NCBI GenBank assembly: GCA_025716815.1
Contig: JAIXMN010000010.1
Location: 682,001-746,000, forward strand
Source of the DNA: Dichotomocladium elegans
Lineage: Eukaryota > Mucoromycota > Mucoromycetes > Mucorales > Lichtheimiaceae
Direction: 5' to 3'
Length of the DNA: 64,000 nt
Part shown: positions 32,563-43,960 of the stretch, one piece after another
How the letters are laid out: each line of letters opens with the position of its first letter
How positions within the stretch are numbered: position 1 is the stretch's first letter
Position numbers and translations under genes: made by a program
Notes under the pieces: model-generated
What the model was told of the DNA's origin: nothing
The model's database searches: none
The model's input: only the letters and a program-made list of their open reading frames with translations

Positions 32563-34796
32563 TTAGGGTCGGCCAATCAGATTATGACCATCCGCTTCAT
32601 CATCATCAAAAATTGAAATATCACCGTCTTCATATACAGATGGAGCCAAGTTAGCCGACGAACGACTCCTTCCTCTCATTTTGATGACACGTAGTCCACT
32701 CTGCTCCGGCACTCCATAACTCCCACTCCTCGGCCGATGCTCTGTAGATGGAACTCTCGACATCGCGTCTCTTTTCTCGTCGACGTCACAGCCCATCGAA
32801 TCGTTTGCGCCAGCCCCCTCCCCTTCAGAGGGCCGCGATCGTCGTCTCAAGAGACCAGCAAAATCGGTCATGTTATCTCTTGCGCCCAGAGATAACACTG
32901 GTTCTGATTTTACTCGTTCGGAAAATGGAGATGACAACGCCGTCTGGCAGAATGCGCTGTAGCATGCGATCTTCTCCAGCATAATCCTTTTGCTGTGGAG
33001 CTGCTTTCCTATCATTTCGGCGTATAGTAGCATTCTCTCTTTGCTGGAACGTTGGATAGGTGCCAGTGTCATAAGGTTTCTTCGCAGCTGAAGAGTGCGT
33101 TCGAGCGAGCCTCTGAATACATCCTGTGCCAATTCCAGCGATTTTGTCGTTTCCTAAATGATTGGGAAAGTGTCATAGATGAATATAAACCGTACATACC
33201 GACGCACACAGCCTGTCAGTAGCCTCTGCGATCTCCCCTTTTTCTCCCGAATAGACGAGACCTTCAGATACTCAAAATGCCGGGTCTGTAGGGGTCGAAG
33301 GTAGACGCTGAGTGTTTTTTGTGTGGCCGCATAGTTTATTTTGGTCATCCAGTCATCCATGTCAGCATTATTTTTGGCCCTGAGAAGAAGTTCTTGCCCG
33401 TCTCGTGCAATAAGCCGAAATACATGGGGATATTTCGAATAGGACTCATCATAGATACACACAGCACATTCGAGAGAAATCGCTTGACGTGGCCGATGAA
33501 CAATAGATAAATTCAAAGGATTGCTGGCAACGATTGCTGATGCTGTCAAGGACGAAGCATTCACAGATGCGGAAGAGAGTGATAGAAAGTGTGGAAGGAG
33601 ATGCCTATGGCGCTGTTCCTGCGTCGCCGTAAAAGACGATCCATCCGCCCATGCGGCAAGCGTTGTAAAGTCGTTGAACAAGAGAAACTGTGAGTTCGTC
33701 AGCGCAACACCACATGAGTGCCATCCTCTCATAGTCGATCGTCTGCCTCCAGAAAGTAGATCTTGTTTGCAGTCAAGAATCCCTGTTTTCGCAGCATGTG
33801 CTATATATGTCATCGGTTTTTGGGAACTGCTCTTGCTCCGTACTCCTGCGAGGCATATAGGTCGTGTATGACAAAACGCCACGTGAGCAGTCGTTAAGTC
33901 CATAATATTCCGTCGTGTATAATGAAGAGTATTCTTCTCCGGCATAAGCTCCATCAATCGTACACGAGTATCCTCGGTCAAGGTCTATAGATACACGCAG
34001 ACTGTTACCTTCCGCTTAATCTATAGATTGTCCATAGACCAACCGTCTGGTAACTAGTATGATTGTTGAAAGTGTTCGGCTCCATCCAAAGAAGACGATA
34101 TGCCCAGGAGGTCCATGTAGTTACCTGATCCTCGTTTTCGCTCGGACCTGCGTGGTTTTCCCGCGCCGCAAAATTAAATTCGGCAGATACAACGTTGTCG
34201 TACATGATCTAGGAAGCAGGAAAAGAGCACAGTGAGCTTCATGTACCGTACTGTCGTTCTTGCAGCGTACATCAAGCACTTCGGACGATATGTTCTCTCC
34301 GCCATCAAGAATTTTGGTGTGTGCAATAAACGCTTCTTTTGTCATTTTGTGTCGTACACTCTTGTTGTGCGCGTCCGTGTGAAGAAGAAGAATCGAAAAA
34401 GCTATTCCGTGGACAATATCTATGCCAAATATAAGGTCATTTTAAGCCGTATCTCTTTTAACCTCATACGAAAACACCCTTCGCTATATAAACCTGCGCT
34501 ATCAGCCAAGTCTGGGTTGCATTCGTGATAACGCTTTGCGAATTCCTCCACAGCACGATCTATCTGCTGCGTTTCTTTTGGAAGCTCTACCTTGGCTAAT
34601 AGTGTTCTGTAAGAATGATTAGTCATACTTTACATCCGGAGGTAAATCAGACCCAGGTATAGGCATTCGTCTGGCTTGTGGGTGGCTTCCTTTACCTCAG
34701 GGCCATGTCAATAGCCAAACCTGAGAAGTCGAGTTCATTCATCTGTTCACTGTACGGGGTCAAAGCAACATTCGAATCAGGCAAATGAGATGTCAT
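32563..34796 (-). CDS. Sec7-PH domain ARF guanine nucleotide exchange factor
   Basis: ARF GEF: the Sec7 domain exchanges GDP for GTP on ARF GTPases and the PH domain recruits it to membrane phosphoinositides. Exons on the minus strand: 34796-34696, 34606-34494, 34419-34271, 34208-34125, a 12-nt microexon 34020-34009, 33984-33200, 33153-32563. Sec7 landmarks: DFSGLAIDMALR, LPKETQQIDRAVEEFAKRYH, CNPDLADSAD, IAFSILLLHTDAHN and KMTKEAFI. The PH domain follows (GILDCKQDLLSGG, WHSCGVALTNSQFLLFND, NADMDDWMTKINYAA), then a coiled-coil tail and a Ser/Arg-rich, acidic C-terminus. Only part of the Sec7 N-terminal half is seen, so 5' exons may lie beyond 34796. The frame needs one extra base at the G4 run near 33235-33238 (REKKG to EIAEATDRL), either a real frameshift or a homopolymer error. 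Confidence 0.82.
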
Positions 34797-37462
34797 GGAT
34801 CCTTTGTTCTGATTAGAGAGAGACAGAGAGAGGAAAAGTGGCGTTGCTCTTGTGATAACGTCCTAAGAGCCGGATATGCTGTAAACTGCGCTTGCAACAG
34901 TTTCACTCGCTTTCCCACACCATCCCATGGTGTAACCGCTCGAATAGTGGGCGTTGATATCACCTGAAGCAATGCAGTGGAGGTGTCCACTGCAAATCTT
35001 GTCATGAAATCTCGCGCATGGTTAATGATCCAAAATTCCAGCAATCAACCGAGGTGTTGCATTTGTTATTGCATCAAGCTAACTCGAATTCTCTAAACAA
35101 GCGAGCTCGTGAAGTACTTGCCAGGTCCCAAGAAAAACCCTAAAGTGAAAACCATCAAATCAACTACATCCCATCCTTCAACTTGCCCCACTAGACCAAT
35201 ACGGCTATGGCTTCTCCAACAGCCCTTAGATCTAGTCGGCAGCGAATTTAGACTATACACACCCGTCCTTTGGTCTCTACAATTGGATACTGCTGTTCGG
35301 GTCCTCCTCCACTACGGAACCACAATCGAATTCTTTTCCTATACCCAATCCCCACATGGAACGCCCTCATTAGTAGAGCATGTTCTACAGAACAGACTTT
35401 TCCCTGGACTTACGCGAAAGAATACGACACGACCTCGCCTCTTTTTCGCACGACTAATCGCTCTTATCTGACATAGATGAAAAGTAAAGTTTGATTAAAC
35501 CAAGAATTCTCGACACTGGATATGTTGCAATCTCCGTACAGGCGGAAAGTAAAGTGCATGCGAGTACGAAAGAGTATTTACCATCAGCATTTGCGCACGA
35601 AGCAGCTTCTCTGGAAGAATACCTTTTTCCCACTGTGTTTGGCGTAGAGCTAACCATGACTTCGCCTTGAAGACCATGCGTCCGTCGAAGAGAATGCAGT
35701 GAGTGCCTTAATCTATCCTGTCCTACACCAGAGAGCGCTGAAATGGTATACGACCTTCGAGACTATTACTGGGCTCGTCCACAAGGACAGGAGAAAATAT
35801 CTGAAATTGCGACGGTGAAGGCATACCTCTAAAGAAATCAAGACTTGATGCATAGCGTTCTTAATACGTAATAAGGTAGTGAAGGAAATGGATACGCAAT
35901 GAGATGGTGGCACTATTGAGGTCCTTTTGAGAAATTCATTCATATTTACAAAATGAATGGTTACATGTCTCTGCTCATCATGGGTTCCGAGTTATTTTCC
36001 TTAAAAATTCGGTGCGGGACGTAAGAAAAAGATTGTGAGGCTGTGTGTCAGCTAGGATGACCATAACCCGGGTTTCATTTCTTGATGAACGACGATGGAA
36101 CGATAGAAATATGCATTGCAACCCTGCACTACTACAGCACTAGACATCTCGATGGCTACCTTCAGCAACGTATACACTGTAAACCATCGAGAAAAACACA
36201 CCTTTTTTCGGATCAGCTTGAGTGTTCCTATTGTCATTTGTCATATTTGAATGTTTTCCTCGATACAAGCGTTCCAGGAAAACGAAAAGCAGAGTTAAAA
36301 AGTTAAGATGTATAACATATCTTTCTTTCGGTTTTCGGACCCTCTCCTTTCAAACCCTGCCTTTCTCGTTTGTGCCTATGGCACCATCTGTATAAGTTGA
36401 GGAGCAGGGCAAATCCCGCGACAAGGGGTTCACGCTCGCTCGAATTTTGACGAGAAATGAGCTCCAATAAATGTGTACGAGCGTCCATCTATAATGGATG
36501 TACAGCCATCGCTCGGTATAACGGTTTAATTACCAGCCGACATGCGCCACAAACGGAGACAGACACTATTGTATTGACAGTGCTAAGCTGTGCCTGAGGG
36601 TATTGTTTACCTTTGGTCGCGAATTTCATCATGCCAAAACTCTCTTTAACCAATGCTCAGAATAAGTAAATCTGTGTTTATGCAGCATCACTACTCAATT
36701 ATAAAGCAAGCTCAGGATTCTTGCTAACTGGGGCTACGAAGCAATTTAAATTCGAAAAGGGACCTGATATTACCATGGTCACCGGTATCCTTGAGATGGA
36801 AGGCAAGCTGATCAGGCCAGGACGAGGTTGTGCGGCGATTATCCATTCTTACCCATTTTGGACCTGCCTGCTAGATAGAAGCAATTATTGTCCACCAGGT
36901 AGAACTCTTAGTTGATCTTGCCACAAATGCAATAAAGCAAAGCCGTTCTTACACATTTTTATTGTCTATTTCTTACACTGAAAGGGACGAAAAGTTCGGT
37001 GAAGAGCATTACCGAAAATTGCCTGCCCATGAAGTGCGTGGAATCGGAATCCCGTTTAAAGAGGGCTAACTATAAACATTGCCTTAATGCTGCCGGTTCA
37101 CACAGAGAGAGTCTCTGGAAGACGTGAAAGTAAGAGAAGCGTTGTATAGACGTTGTTATTGGCAATCTGCTAAAAATGTCATCCAAAAGGGGAGGTTTGA
37201 CATCAGGTAAAAGCAATTGAGCGCGCATGGGATCTCATTTGGGGACCAGAATAAAAGAACGTCTGCGACACCTATTGGATGAGGCCATTATCTAATCAGT
37301 TGCCAATAGTTTCCTTGATGATGGATCTTTGCGTATGAGCGATGCTGTATTGTGCCTGGAAAACGAGGTGTGGGCAAGTGGACGACTGCAATAGAATTGG
37401 CGGGAAAAGAACTCCGGTAAATCCGCTTTTGCTTTCTCTACTCAATCGCGACATTCACTGCC
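34797..37462. other. Long stretch without a supported gene
   Basis: May hold the missing 5' exons of the Sec7-PH gene near 34800-35050 (minus). Around 35100-35480 and 35500-35960 the plus strand has several overlapping open frames with plausible composition (DTGYVAISVQAESKVHASTK, ALKWYTTFETITG) but stops every 30-100 codons; they look like a decayed gene or retroelement. From 36000 to 37460 I see only short frames, including 36721-36915 plus. Confidence 0.4.
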
Positions 37463-38607
37463 ATGCCCATCACAAAACACGATCGTCCTGAAAAAGCTCA
37501 TTCAAACAGCGGAAGCAAGGTTTCCTACGAGGATATTGCATTCCTTCTGGATTATCTCGAGGAAAACCGAGATGACTTGGCCGTTTTGCTTAATAAAAGC
37601 CTCCGTCAACGCAACAGTCCCCGAGCAAGTTCAGCCAGGCTTAGCAAGGCGGCGGTCGCACGCAAGGTCGCGGCGAGGTTTTATGACCTCACAGGCAAGT
37701 CCAGTCGTTGGGATTCTGCGAAGAACGCGGGCGCAACTCGAGTGTTGGCCACCTGGCGCCAGATACACAAGCAATACCAGACTGTGCGCAAGACCATTTG
37801 CAAGCCTGGTTTCCGCCTTGGCTCGGCCGACCACACACGAGGCATCAAGTCGATCGAGCAGTATAAGGACTATTATTGCTCTTTCTACAATTGACTTGAT
37901 GCCATGGTTGGTGCAAAGGAAGCTATTTACCAACCTGCCGCAATGGACGTTGATATTTACCATAGCTCCATCTCAATCGCCCAATGTCCTTCAAGTGAGC
38001 TATTCAAGAATTGGTATTTCATATTCCTTAGCTAATATGTAATACCATTGATGAAGAGTGTACCTCTTGTGCATTGTCACCAAGGAGTGACTACAACTCC
38101 TCCTTTGCTGACCACGGGGTGTCCTTCGCCGATATCGAGGAGCATGGCCAGTCCCGGCAGTCGCGCTCAGAGTATGTTGACTATGATGATGACGACGGAG
38201 AGAATGTCGATGTGAAAGAGGACGAGGATGAGATAAAGGAAGATCGGAGCCGACCGCCACCGAAGCGAAGCTTTGCGGCAACTCTCAACCGGTTTGCTGA
38301 CGTCTATGACAGACAGCAAGTAAACCGAACTGCCGAGCTTGTCAGATACAAAAAAGCCAAACTCCAGCTGCTGGCATATATTCATGCTTTGGAGAAAAGG
38401 CGAATTGCTGCCGAAATAGATCTTGCGAAATAGAGGCTTGAGTTGGACAAGTTAAGAGGGGAGAGAGATTACCTACTCGCACGAGAGAGGTTAGATATGG
38501 AAAAGAGACAGTTTGCTGTGAATTCCTTTTTCAAAGCGCACCAGTATGGTCTCCTCCCAGATGGTTTTGATGTCTTGGGACATATTAATGAACTATTAAA
38601 AAAATAA
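37463..38607 (+). pseudogene. Harbinger-type DNA-binding partner protein (broken)
   Basis: First gene of a PIF/Harbinger element. Residues 1-143 include YEDIAFLLDYLEENRDDLAV, SKAAVARKVAARFYDLTGK and RVLATWRQIHKQYQ, a SANT/trihelix-like fold, and end CSFYN-TGA-LDAMVGAKEAIYQPAAMD; the TGA at about 37892 replaces an expected Arg codon (CGA to TGA). A second segment from 38074 has an acidic DDDDGENVDVKEDEDE run and then a coiled coil, TAELVRYKKAKLQLLAYIHA. It is cut by TAG at 38431 and continues RLELDKLRGERDYLLARERL to a natural stop at 38607. Both stops are C-to-T changes. The DDE partner lies convergently 150 bp away. Confidence 0.75.
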
Positions 38608-38757
38608 GTGCTTATAGCAATACCGCTAATTTCTCAGTACAGTATGCTTGATGTGATCCTGCCATGCTTTATCATCTAGAGTGGGTGTATCACTGGAAGA
38701 TCTAGATGGTCCTTGTTCGAGATTACCGGCCAGTGGCCTCCAGTCTTGATCATAAGT

Positions 38758-39345
38758 CTATATGCTTATCTCGATGTCAATCGTGTTTTCGACATAGACA
38801 CGTGAAGCTACATGGCGCATGTTGGACGCGCTTTCACTGCCATCGTGGATCCTATTGCTCCGGATGGGAGCAAGGATAAGGCCCTCCTCAAGGGCATACC
38901 CTGAATCGCCGTGAAGGTACTCGTTCTCTGAGAGGCATTTTGCAGCGTTTCGAAATATCCTTGATGGCCCGAGTATTGTCGAATCAGCCCTTCGATCCCG
39001 AGCGGCCGAGCTGGAGAAAGCAGACGAGTTTCTCATAGTCACAAACAACATGAATATCGGAGCAATAGAAGCCTTTCCTATCGTAAAAGTCTCCTCCCTC
39101 TTTCTGTTGACCTGGCCAGGGAAGGTATTGAGGCGCCTTTAAGTTACGGAAGTAGTTGTTGGCTCCCAAGAAGCACTCGATGCATATCTTTTCCTCATTG
39201 GAGCACAGGCTAATCGTGGGCGACAGCGACTTTGCGCATATTTAATGACCCTTGGCCGCACTCGGCAATGAGAAAGCCAAGGAAGTTTACTGATCTCATG
39301 ACTAGGAAGCACACGGCCGGTGTTCTCCTGAATAATATTATTGAA
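38758..39345 (-). pseudogene. PIF/Harbinger DDE transposase (broken)
   Basis: On the minus strand: EEKICIECFLGANNYFRNLK, RKGFYCSDIHVVCDYEKLVC (first catalytic Asp), then a 1-nt shift near 39000 and ADSTILGPSRIFRNAAKC, EYLHGDSGYALEEGLILAPI (second Asp), VASRVYVENTID (Glu). This is the DDE_Tnp_4 order of PIF/Harbinger nucleases. The upstream half has decayed. With the partner gene at 37463-38607 in opposite orientation this is the classical two-gene layout. I could not find the terminal repeats by eye. Confidence 0.8.
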
Positions 39346-39735
39346 CAAAAAAGAAGCTGAACACAGTAGCTATGGAAGTTACTTTTACCTAGTATGGATG
39401 GCAAATCTCATATCTTTGGTTTTTGAAATGGCCGATGATGTGATGCGGATGTTACTGCTCATAGACATCAATGACAATGCATCCAAATACAAAGTTTTGA
39501 GACATAGCACCAGAGAATAAATGAGCTACACATACACCTCCTTTTTCAGCATGTGCATCAGTACGGATACAGTATAACACGGTCATGATTCAGCACTTAA
39601 AGTGTCTTTTATAGGTACAAATGCGCGCTTTGCGAGGGATTACATCTTAATGTCAATTGTTTATTATTATTATTCATCCCTACTCAAAGGAAGAGATCAG
39701 TGGCTCTTTTGTTTTCCTTCTAAAAGTATGTTTGC
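39346..39735. other. Intergenic
   Basis: Outer flank of the Harbinger remnant and 3' flank of the minus-strand gene ending at 39736. No gene seen. Confidence 0.35.
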
Positions 39736-41772
39736 TTACTTCTTTGGTTGGATTTTCTGTTTCTTTTTGGAATCTGATAGATCGTCGTCGCTGTTTCTCC
39801 TCTTCTTCTTAAACATGTCTTGATTCGTATCTTCTTTGCGAACGATTTTGCGATCAATCCCTGGTGCGGTCTTCTTCAGTTCTTCTGCAGTGAAAACGCA
39901 GTTAGTTGTATTGTCTTTTCTGAGCCTCCTCTGCGATCAATCGAATCCAGACTTACCGAGCAGACCAGCTGCTTTCCTCCTGCTAGCGTGATTGTTGCTA
40001 TTCGCTAACCGATTGATTAACGCTAGCGCAATGTTATCACTACAGCATGACGATCAGTTGTATGGTCTACAGATAACCCTCCCATACAACAGCCACTCAC
40101 TTTGTTTCTTTCTCCCTGGCATCAGCCTCACTTTTCCGCAGGTTAATCTGATCCTCTGCTGCATGATGCGACTTCAGTCCAAAGTGGCGTAGCTGAAACC
40201 CTCTTTTGAACCGCCGGTCAAACGGATCACAGTAGCTGAAGCGAGAGTAGAAAGGCTCCTTGCTACAGATGGAGGCAGCATGAGAGGAGGATGAGGAAGA
40301 GGAGGATGAGGAAGAGGAGGATGAGGAGGAGGATGAGGAGGATGAGGAGGAGGAAGAAGACGAAGAAGAAGACGAAGAAGACGAAGAAGAAGAAGATGAA
40401 GACGAAGACGGAGGAGAAGAAGAAGAAGAGGAAGAAGAAGAAGGAGAAGGAGAGGAAGAGGAAGAGGAAGAGGAAGAGCCCACATCTGAACATGTGGGGC
40501 AGATGCTAGTGTCATCGTCTACATTGGTATCAATGAAGACGTAGTCATCGACACGCTTCTGCCGGTGAACACAAGCTTGACGTTTCCTGGGTGTCTTGAA
40601 GCACACAGATGACTTTCGCTTAACTCCAGCTGTGGAGCTAGGTGCATCAATATATCCTATCAGCAACACACGGCTACGGGAAGGAAATTTTGTTTGAGCT
40701 ATGAATAATGAAAGATTCATAACTTCCTTTTTTTAGCAATGGAAGCTTTAAGACATACTTGAGATTGGAGGCACAGAACTTTGCGAAAGCAAGGTCTTCA
40801 GCCGAATAATGGATGTTCACATCCATCTGTTCACGCTGTTATTGTTCTTTGATGTGAGAACGTGACGCAGAAAGCTGACCGTTGAGCATAAGGTCTAAAT
40901 AACTTACTTTCTTTGGCATAAGCGTGCAGAGAACGCGGATGTCTCCTTTGCTGGCTACTTGAACGGTGGTAGAACTAGAGCTGTACGCATCTTTCAGAGC
41001 AATCTTGTCACGCTTGTGTGAGTGAAGATAAAACGATGCAATAAGCCGAACATTTACCTTTGTAATCGTGATGTTGGGGTAGCCCATGAAGGTAATCCAG
41101 TAGCCTGGAACAAGTGTGCGCTCTAGAAGAGAGAAGATCAGTTCTCTGGTCCAGCCAAATAGACGCTAATGAAATCCATTACTGAATTGTTTAGAAGTCA
41201 TTGTGAGAGGGCAATGAAGGTTATAGGCAGAAAGTAGTTAAAGAAAAAGATGCAGATGAAGGCGGGATCAGGAATTCCCGCTTTAAATATTCAAAGGATG
41301 GAGCCAGAATTTTGAATAAACAAATGTGCAGAATAGGCACCTATCTTAGAGGATCTATGTTCGCACCCAAAGGACGTACCCGAGAACTGACTGGATTCAG
41401 ACCATGGATAGATTCCCGTAACCACTCTACTTCCACTGAATATAACATAGGATCGATGCGCTGCTTTATTGATCTTTCTTCTCTGTGATATGCACGTTCA
41501 TAGGTTCTGGACATCACGACCAAGAGGCCTTCGGAAGATCGCCTCAGATAAAGTTGACAAAGTTGGGGGACTCGCGATGTAGAGAGCCGTAGTCGGATAT
41601 AAGTAGCTTCATTTTCTTTTCCACGTGACAGCCTTGGGGTTTGGATCAAACAATGCTCTCCTTCAACCTCGCTCGAGAAAAAACCAGCCGCAATGCACCT
41701 CACACGAATACTTTTGACCAATTTTCTTCTAAGCAAAATGATTCCATAGTAACATTTTTTCTTTTGGTTCAT
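39736..41772 (-). CDS. Probable nuclear protein with long poly-Ser tract and Lys-rich tail
   Basis: Exons inferred on the minus strand: a first block from 41772 (or earlier) to 41380, a short one with RTLVPGYWITFMGYPNITIT ending at about 41059, one with KIALKDAYSSSSTTVQVASK near 41020-40910, one starting MDVNIHYSAEDLAFAKFCAS near 40820, a long one from CRVLLIGYIDAP (about 40676) to KET at 40110, and two C-terminal ones ending with RRNSDDDLSDSKKKQKIQPK and stop at 39736. Phases join, for about 480 residues. The middle is a run of about 65 Ser after a Cys-x2-Cys word (CPTCSD), and the tail has two basic clusters resembling a bipartite nuclear signal. I do not recognise the N-terminal domain; the function is unknown and the 5' end uncertain. 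Confidence 0.6.
40275..40480. repeat. Purine-asymmetric GAG/GAA/GAT tract
   Basis: About 200 bp of GAG, GAA and GAT triplets on the plus strand, with pyrimidines on the minus strand where it is read as poly-Ser (TCC/TCT/TCA mixed, so not a simple expanded codon). Other frames would read as poly-Glu/Asp or Leu/Phe; the poly-Ser frame is the one that joins the exons of the minus-strand gene. Confidence 0.8.
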
Positions 41773-43270
41773 TCACTGTGAATAGGCATTGTAGGTTGTA
41801 TTCCCAGAGCTCTTGACGTACTGTTGTCAAATAAAATTTTCATATAGACATGGTTAAGGTTTACCTGCCTTGCATAAAGTCGTAGTTTGACAATCGATGG
41901 CCCGAGATCAAAAAATCACTGGTCAACAGAAATTACTGCTTCTTTTCTATCCGACTTCCGCGTCTCCACGTCTAGATATATCCTAGTGAGTACGAATGGC
42001 AACATCAACGTCGGTTCGATGGATATGAAGCCATGGCTAGAAAAGAGCAGCACCAGAAGTAGGTTTAAACACATGTGATAGCTGAGTTTACAGCGTCACG
42101 GGGCCCCCCTATTCCGCAGATCATGGGATTGGGGGTGCGTTACACTAAATTATTTGGGGGGTATACTTAACGTTTGGCCAAGGGAGTGATACCTTTACTG
42201 CCCACCCCGAGACGAGATTATTGCGACTATACATATAAAAGTGAATACCATTAGGACATTCTTCGTTGGTATTGCTAACTGTCTCTGTCAGCTGTTAACG
42301 CGTGGTTAAGGTAGAATACGTCGGAAATTGGACCATAGATTCCAGGCGAGTTGCGGCCATATGACGGAGGTAATGTTTTGCACCGAGCGTTGGGCAATGA
42401 TGGACTAGGTGCGACGTTTTAGTGTGCAAGGAGAGAAGAAGCGTTCATCGTTGTACGGATCTCCGTTAAGTGCTTGCACTTTGTGATGGTACAGTAGCTT
42501 TTGAAATTGAAAGATACTGCGACGCAGCGCGGGCCTGATATAGAGTGGCAGCCTGCAAGAAATGTTTCCAGGTTGCTGGAAATATCGTCGATTAGCAAAC
42601 TGAAACTGCAGCTATTGATGGGCCCTGGGCCAGAGGAAAATGTCAATAAATAGCATAGCTCTGAAAAAGACTCACAGCACTTGACCTCGGAGAGTGACAG
42701 AGAGCTTCTTGTGCAAGAGATGGCGGTAGTGGTGAAGGCCTCACCGAAGTTGACGGTAGTGTTGGTGCCGATATCAACCAAAGTCTGTCTATGTTGTTCA
42801 GCATGAACCTGAGGGTATCCCATTCAAAAAGGACACAAGCAGTAAGGACATCATATTTAGCTGCCTCGAGAAACAATGCCATTTCATCGCAAAAGAGACC
42901 ATCAGGAAAGGAATCAAATTAAAACGCTAAAAGCCTTGACTGTAGTGCAAAATATCGCGGCCACGAGAGGCAAACAAAACGGATCTAAGGGAAATCAACA
43001 ATGAGTGTGGAATCTGCGAATGAAGATCATGAAGTAAACGATGAAGGTATTGTAAGAGGCGGAAGAGCAGGGATATTTGCATATATGGGATTCGCATAAC
43101 GGGAGCGAATCCATCACTCCCAGTCCCCATATCAGTGTTCGAGGCGGCGCGAACGAAGTCGCTGGTGAAATCCTGGAGGATAATGCTGCGGTATGCATCA
43201 AGGACTGCCAAATGAACACTGGTGATGAGATCTCTGAAGAATGTTGGTGGGTTATCTGCTCCCCGGATAC
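41773..43270. other. Unassigned stretch up to repeat copy C
   Basis: Minus-strand open frames at 42823-42419 and 42882-42643 start plausibly (MALFLEAAKYDVLTACVLFE, VDIGTNTTVNFGEAF) but I could not fit them together or recognise them. On the plus strand 43002-43265 reads MSVESANEDHEVNDEGIVRG and, after one shift, EVAGEILEDNAAVCIKDCQM up to the boundary of repeat copy C, so an old gene may be truncated by the repeat. No RNA gene seen. Confidence 0.4.
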
Positions 43271-43450
43271 ATACACTATTTTCCAAATCAAAGTCGCACC
43301 CCTGCCGGTTCTGAAGTCGCCTTTTGTCCAGAATACGCTTGAACGACACATGCATCTACCGAAGACGCCGCTTCCATCTCCTTTATACACTTTTACATTT
43401 TGAAATGAGCAACCTATTTTTCTGTTGATGAAGGTGGCTATCCTGATCTT

Positions 43451-43960
43451 ATGGACTATGTTGTTGATGAAGAAATGTACTCTCTGCAATCTGTTTATTC
43501 TCGCACTGAATATCTGCATCGCATATCTTGCAAAGATAACTCTGAGCTTACTACCGTACACATTCCCAAGGGAAAGAATACGGACATTCGGATGAAAGAA
43601 GCGGAGATCATGTGTAGTTACACAGCGTACACTGATGTTTGAGAAGGTCTTGAGTGCATCCGCTGCTAGGAAGCCGTGGTCGTTCAGTCCAGCGATGGGC
43701 ATTACAGTACGAAAAGGACACTGACAGTATTGCTGAGAAACGTCGACGCTGAGGGCGTTCACCTATTCTCAATAAAGAACATAAGAATGTTATTTTACAA
43801 TGGGTTGATGAGAACCCATCGATTGTTCTAGAGAAACTGATGGAACCGTTAATACAGAGATTTGAGGGTCTTAAAGTATCGAAAGAAAGAACGTTCTATC
43901 GATTTATGAATAAAAGGAATGCAACCTGTCGTTATCGAAGGATTGATTTTAGCCTATAGA
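43451..43960 (+). pseudogene. IS630/Tc1-like transposase N-terminal remnant (copy C, best preserved)
   Basis: Starts MDYVVDEEMYSLQSVYSRTE, runs to YTAYTD, and after frame breaks gives SASAA, then from about 43768 the uninterrupted second HTH region ILNKEHKNVILQWVDENPSI, VLEKLMEPLIQRFEGLKVSK, ERTFYRFMNKRNATCRYRRI DFSL and a stop. The pattern (LNEEH, IDENPS, FxGLKVSKxTxYxFM) is that of IS630/Tc1-like transposases before the DDE domain. The catalytic domain is absent here, as in copies A and B. Confidence 0.7.

Noticed and set aside
40291..40509. Arg/Lys/Met-rich plus-strand frame and acidic plus-strand frame
   Set aside because: Both are readings of the same triplet repeat; the minus-strand poly-Ser frame is the one supported by exon structure.
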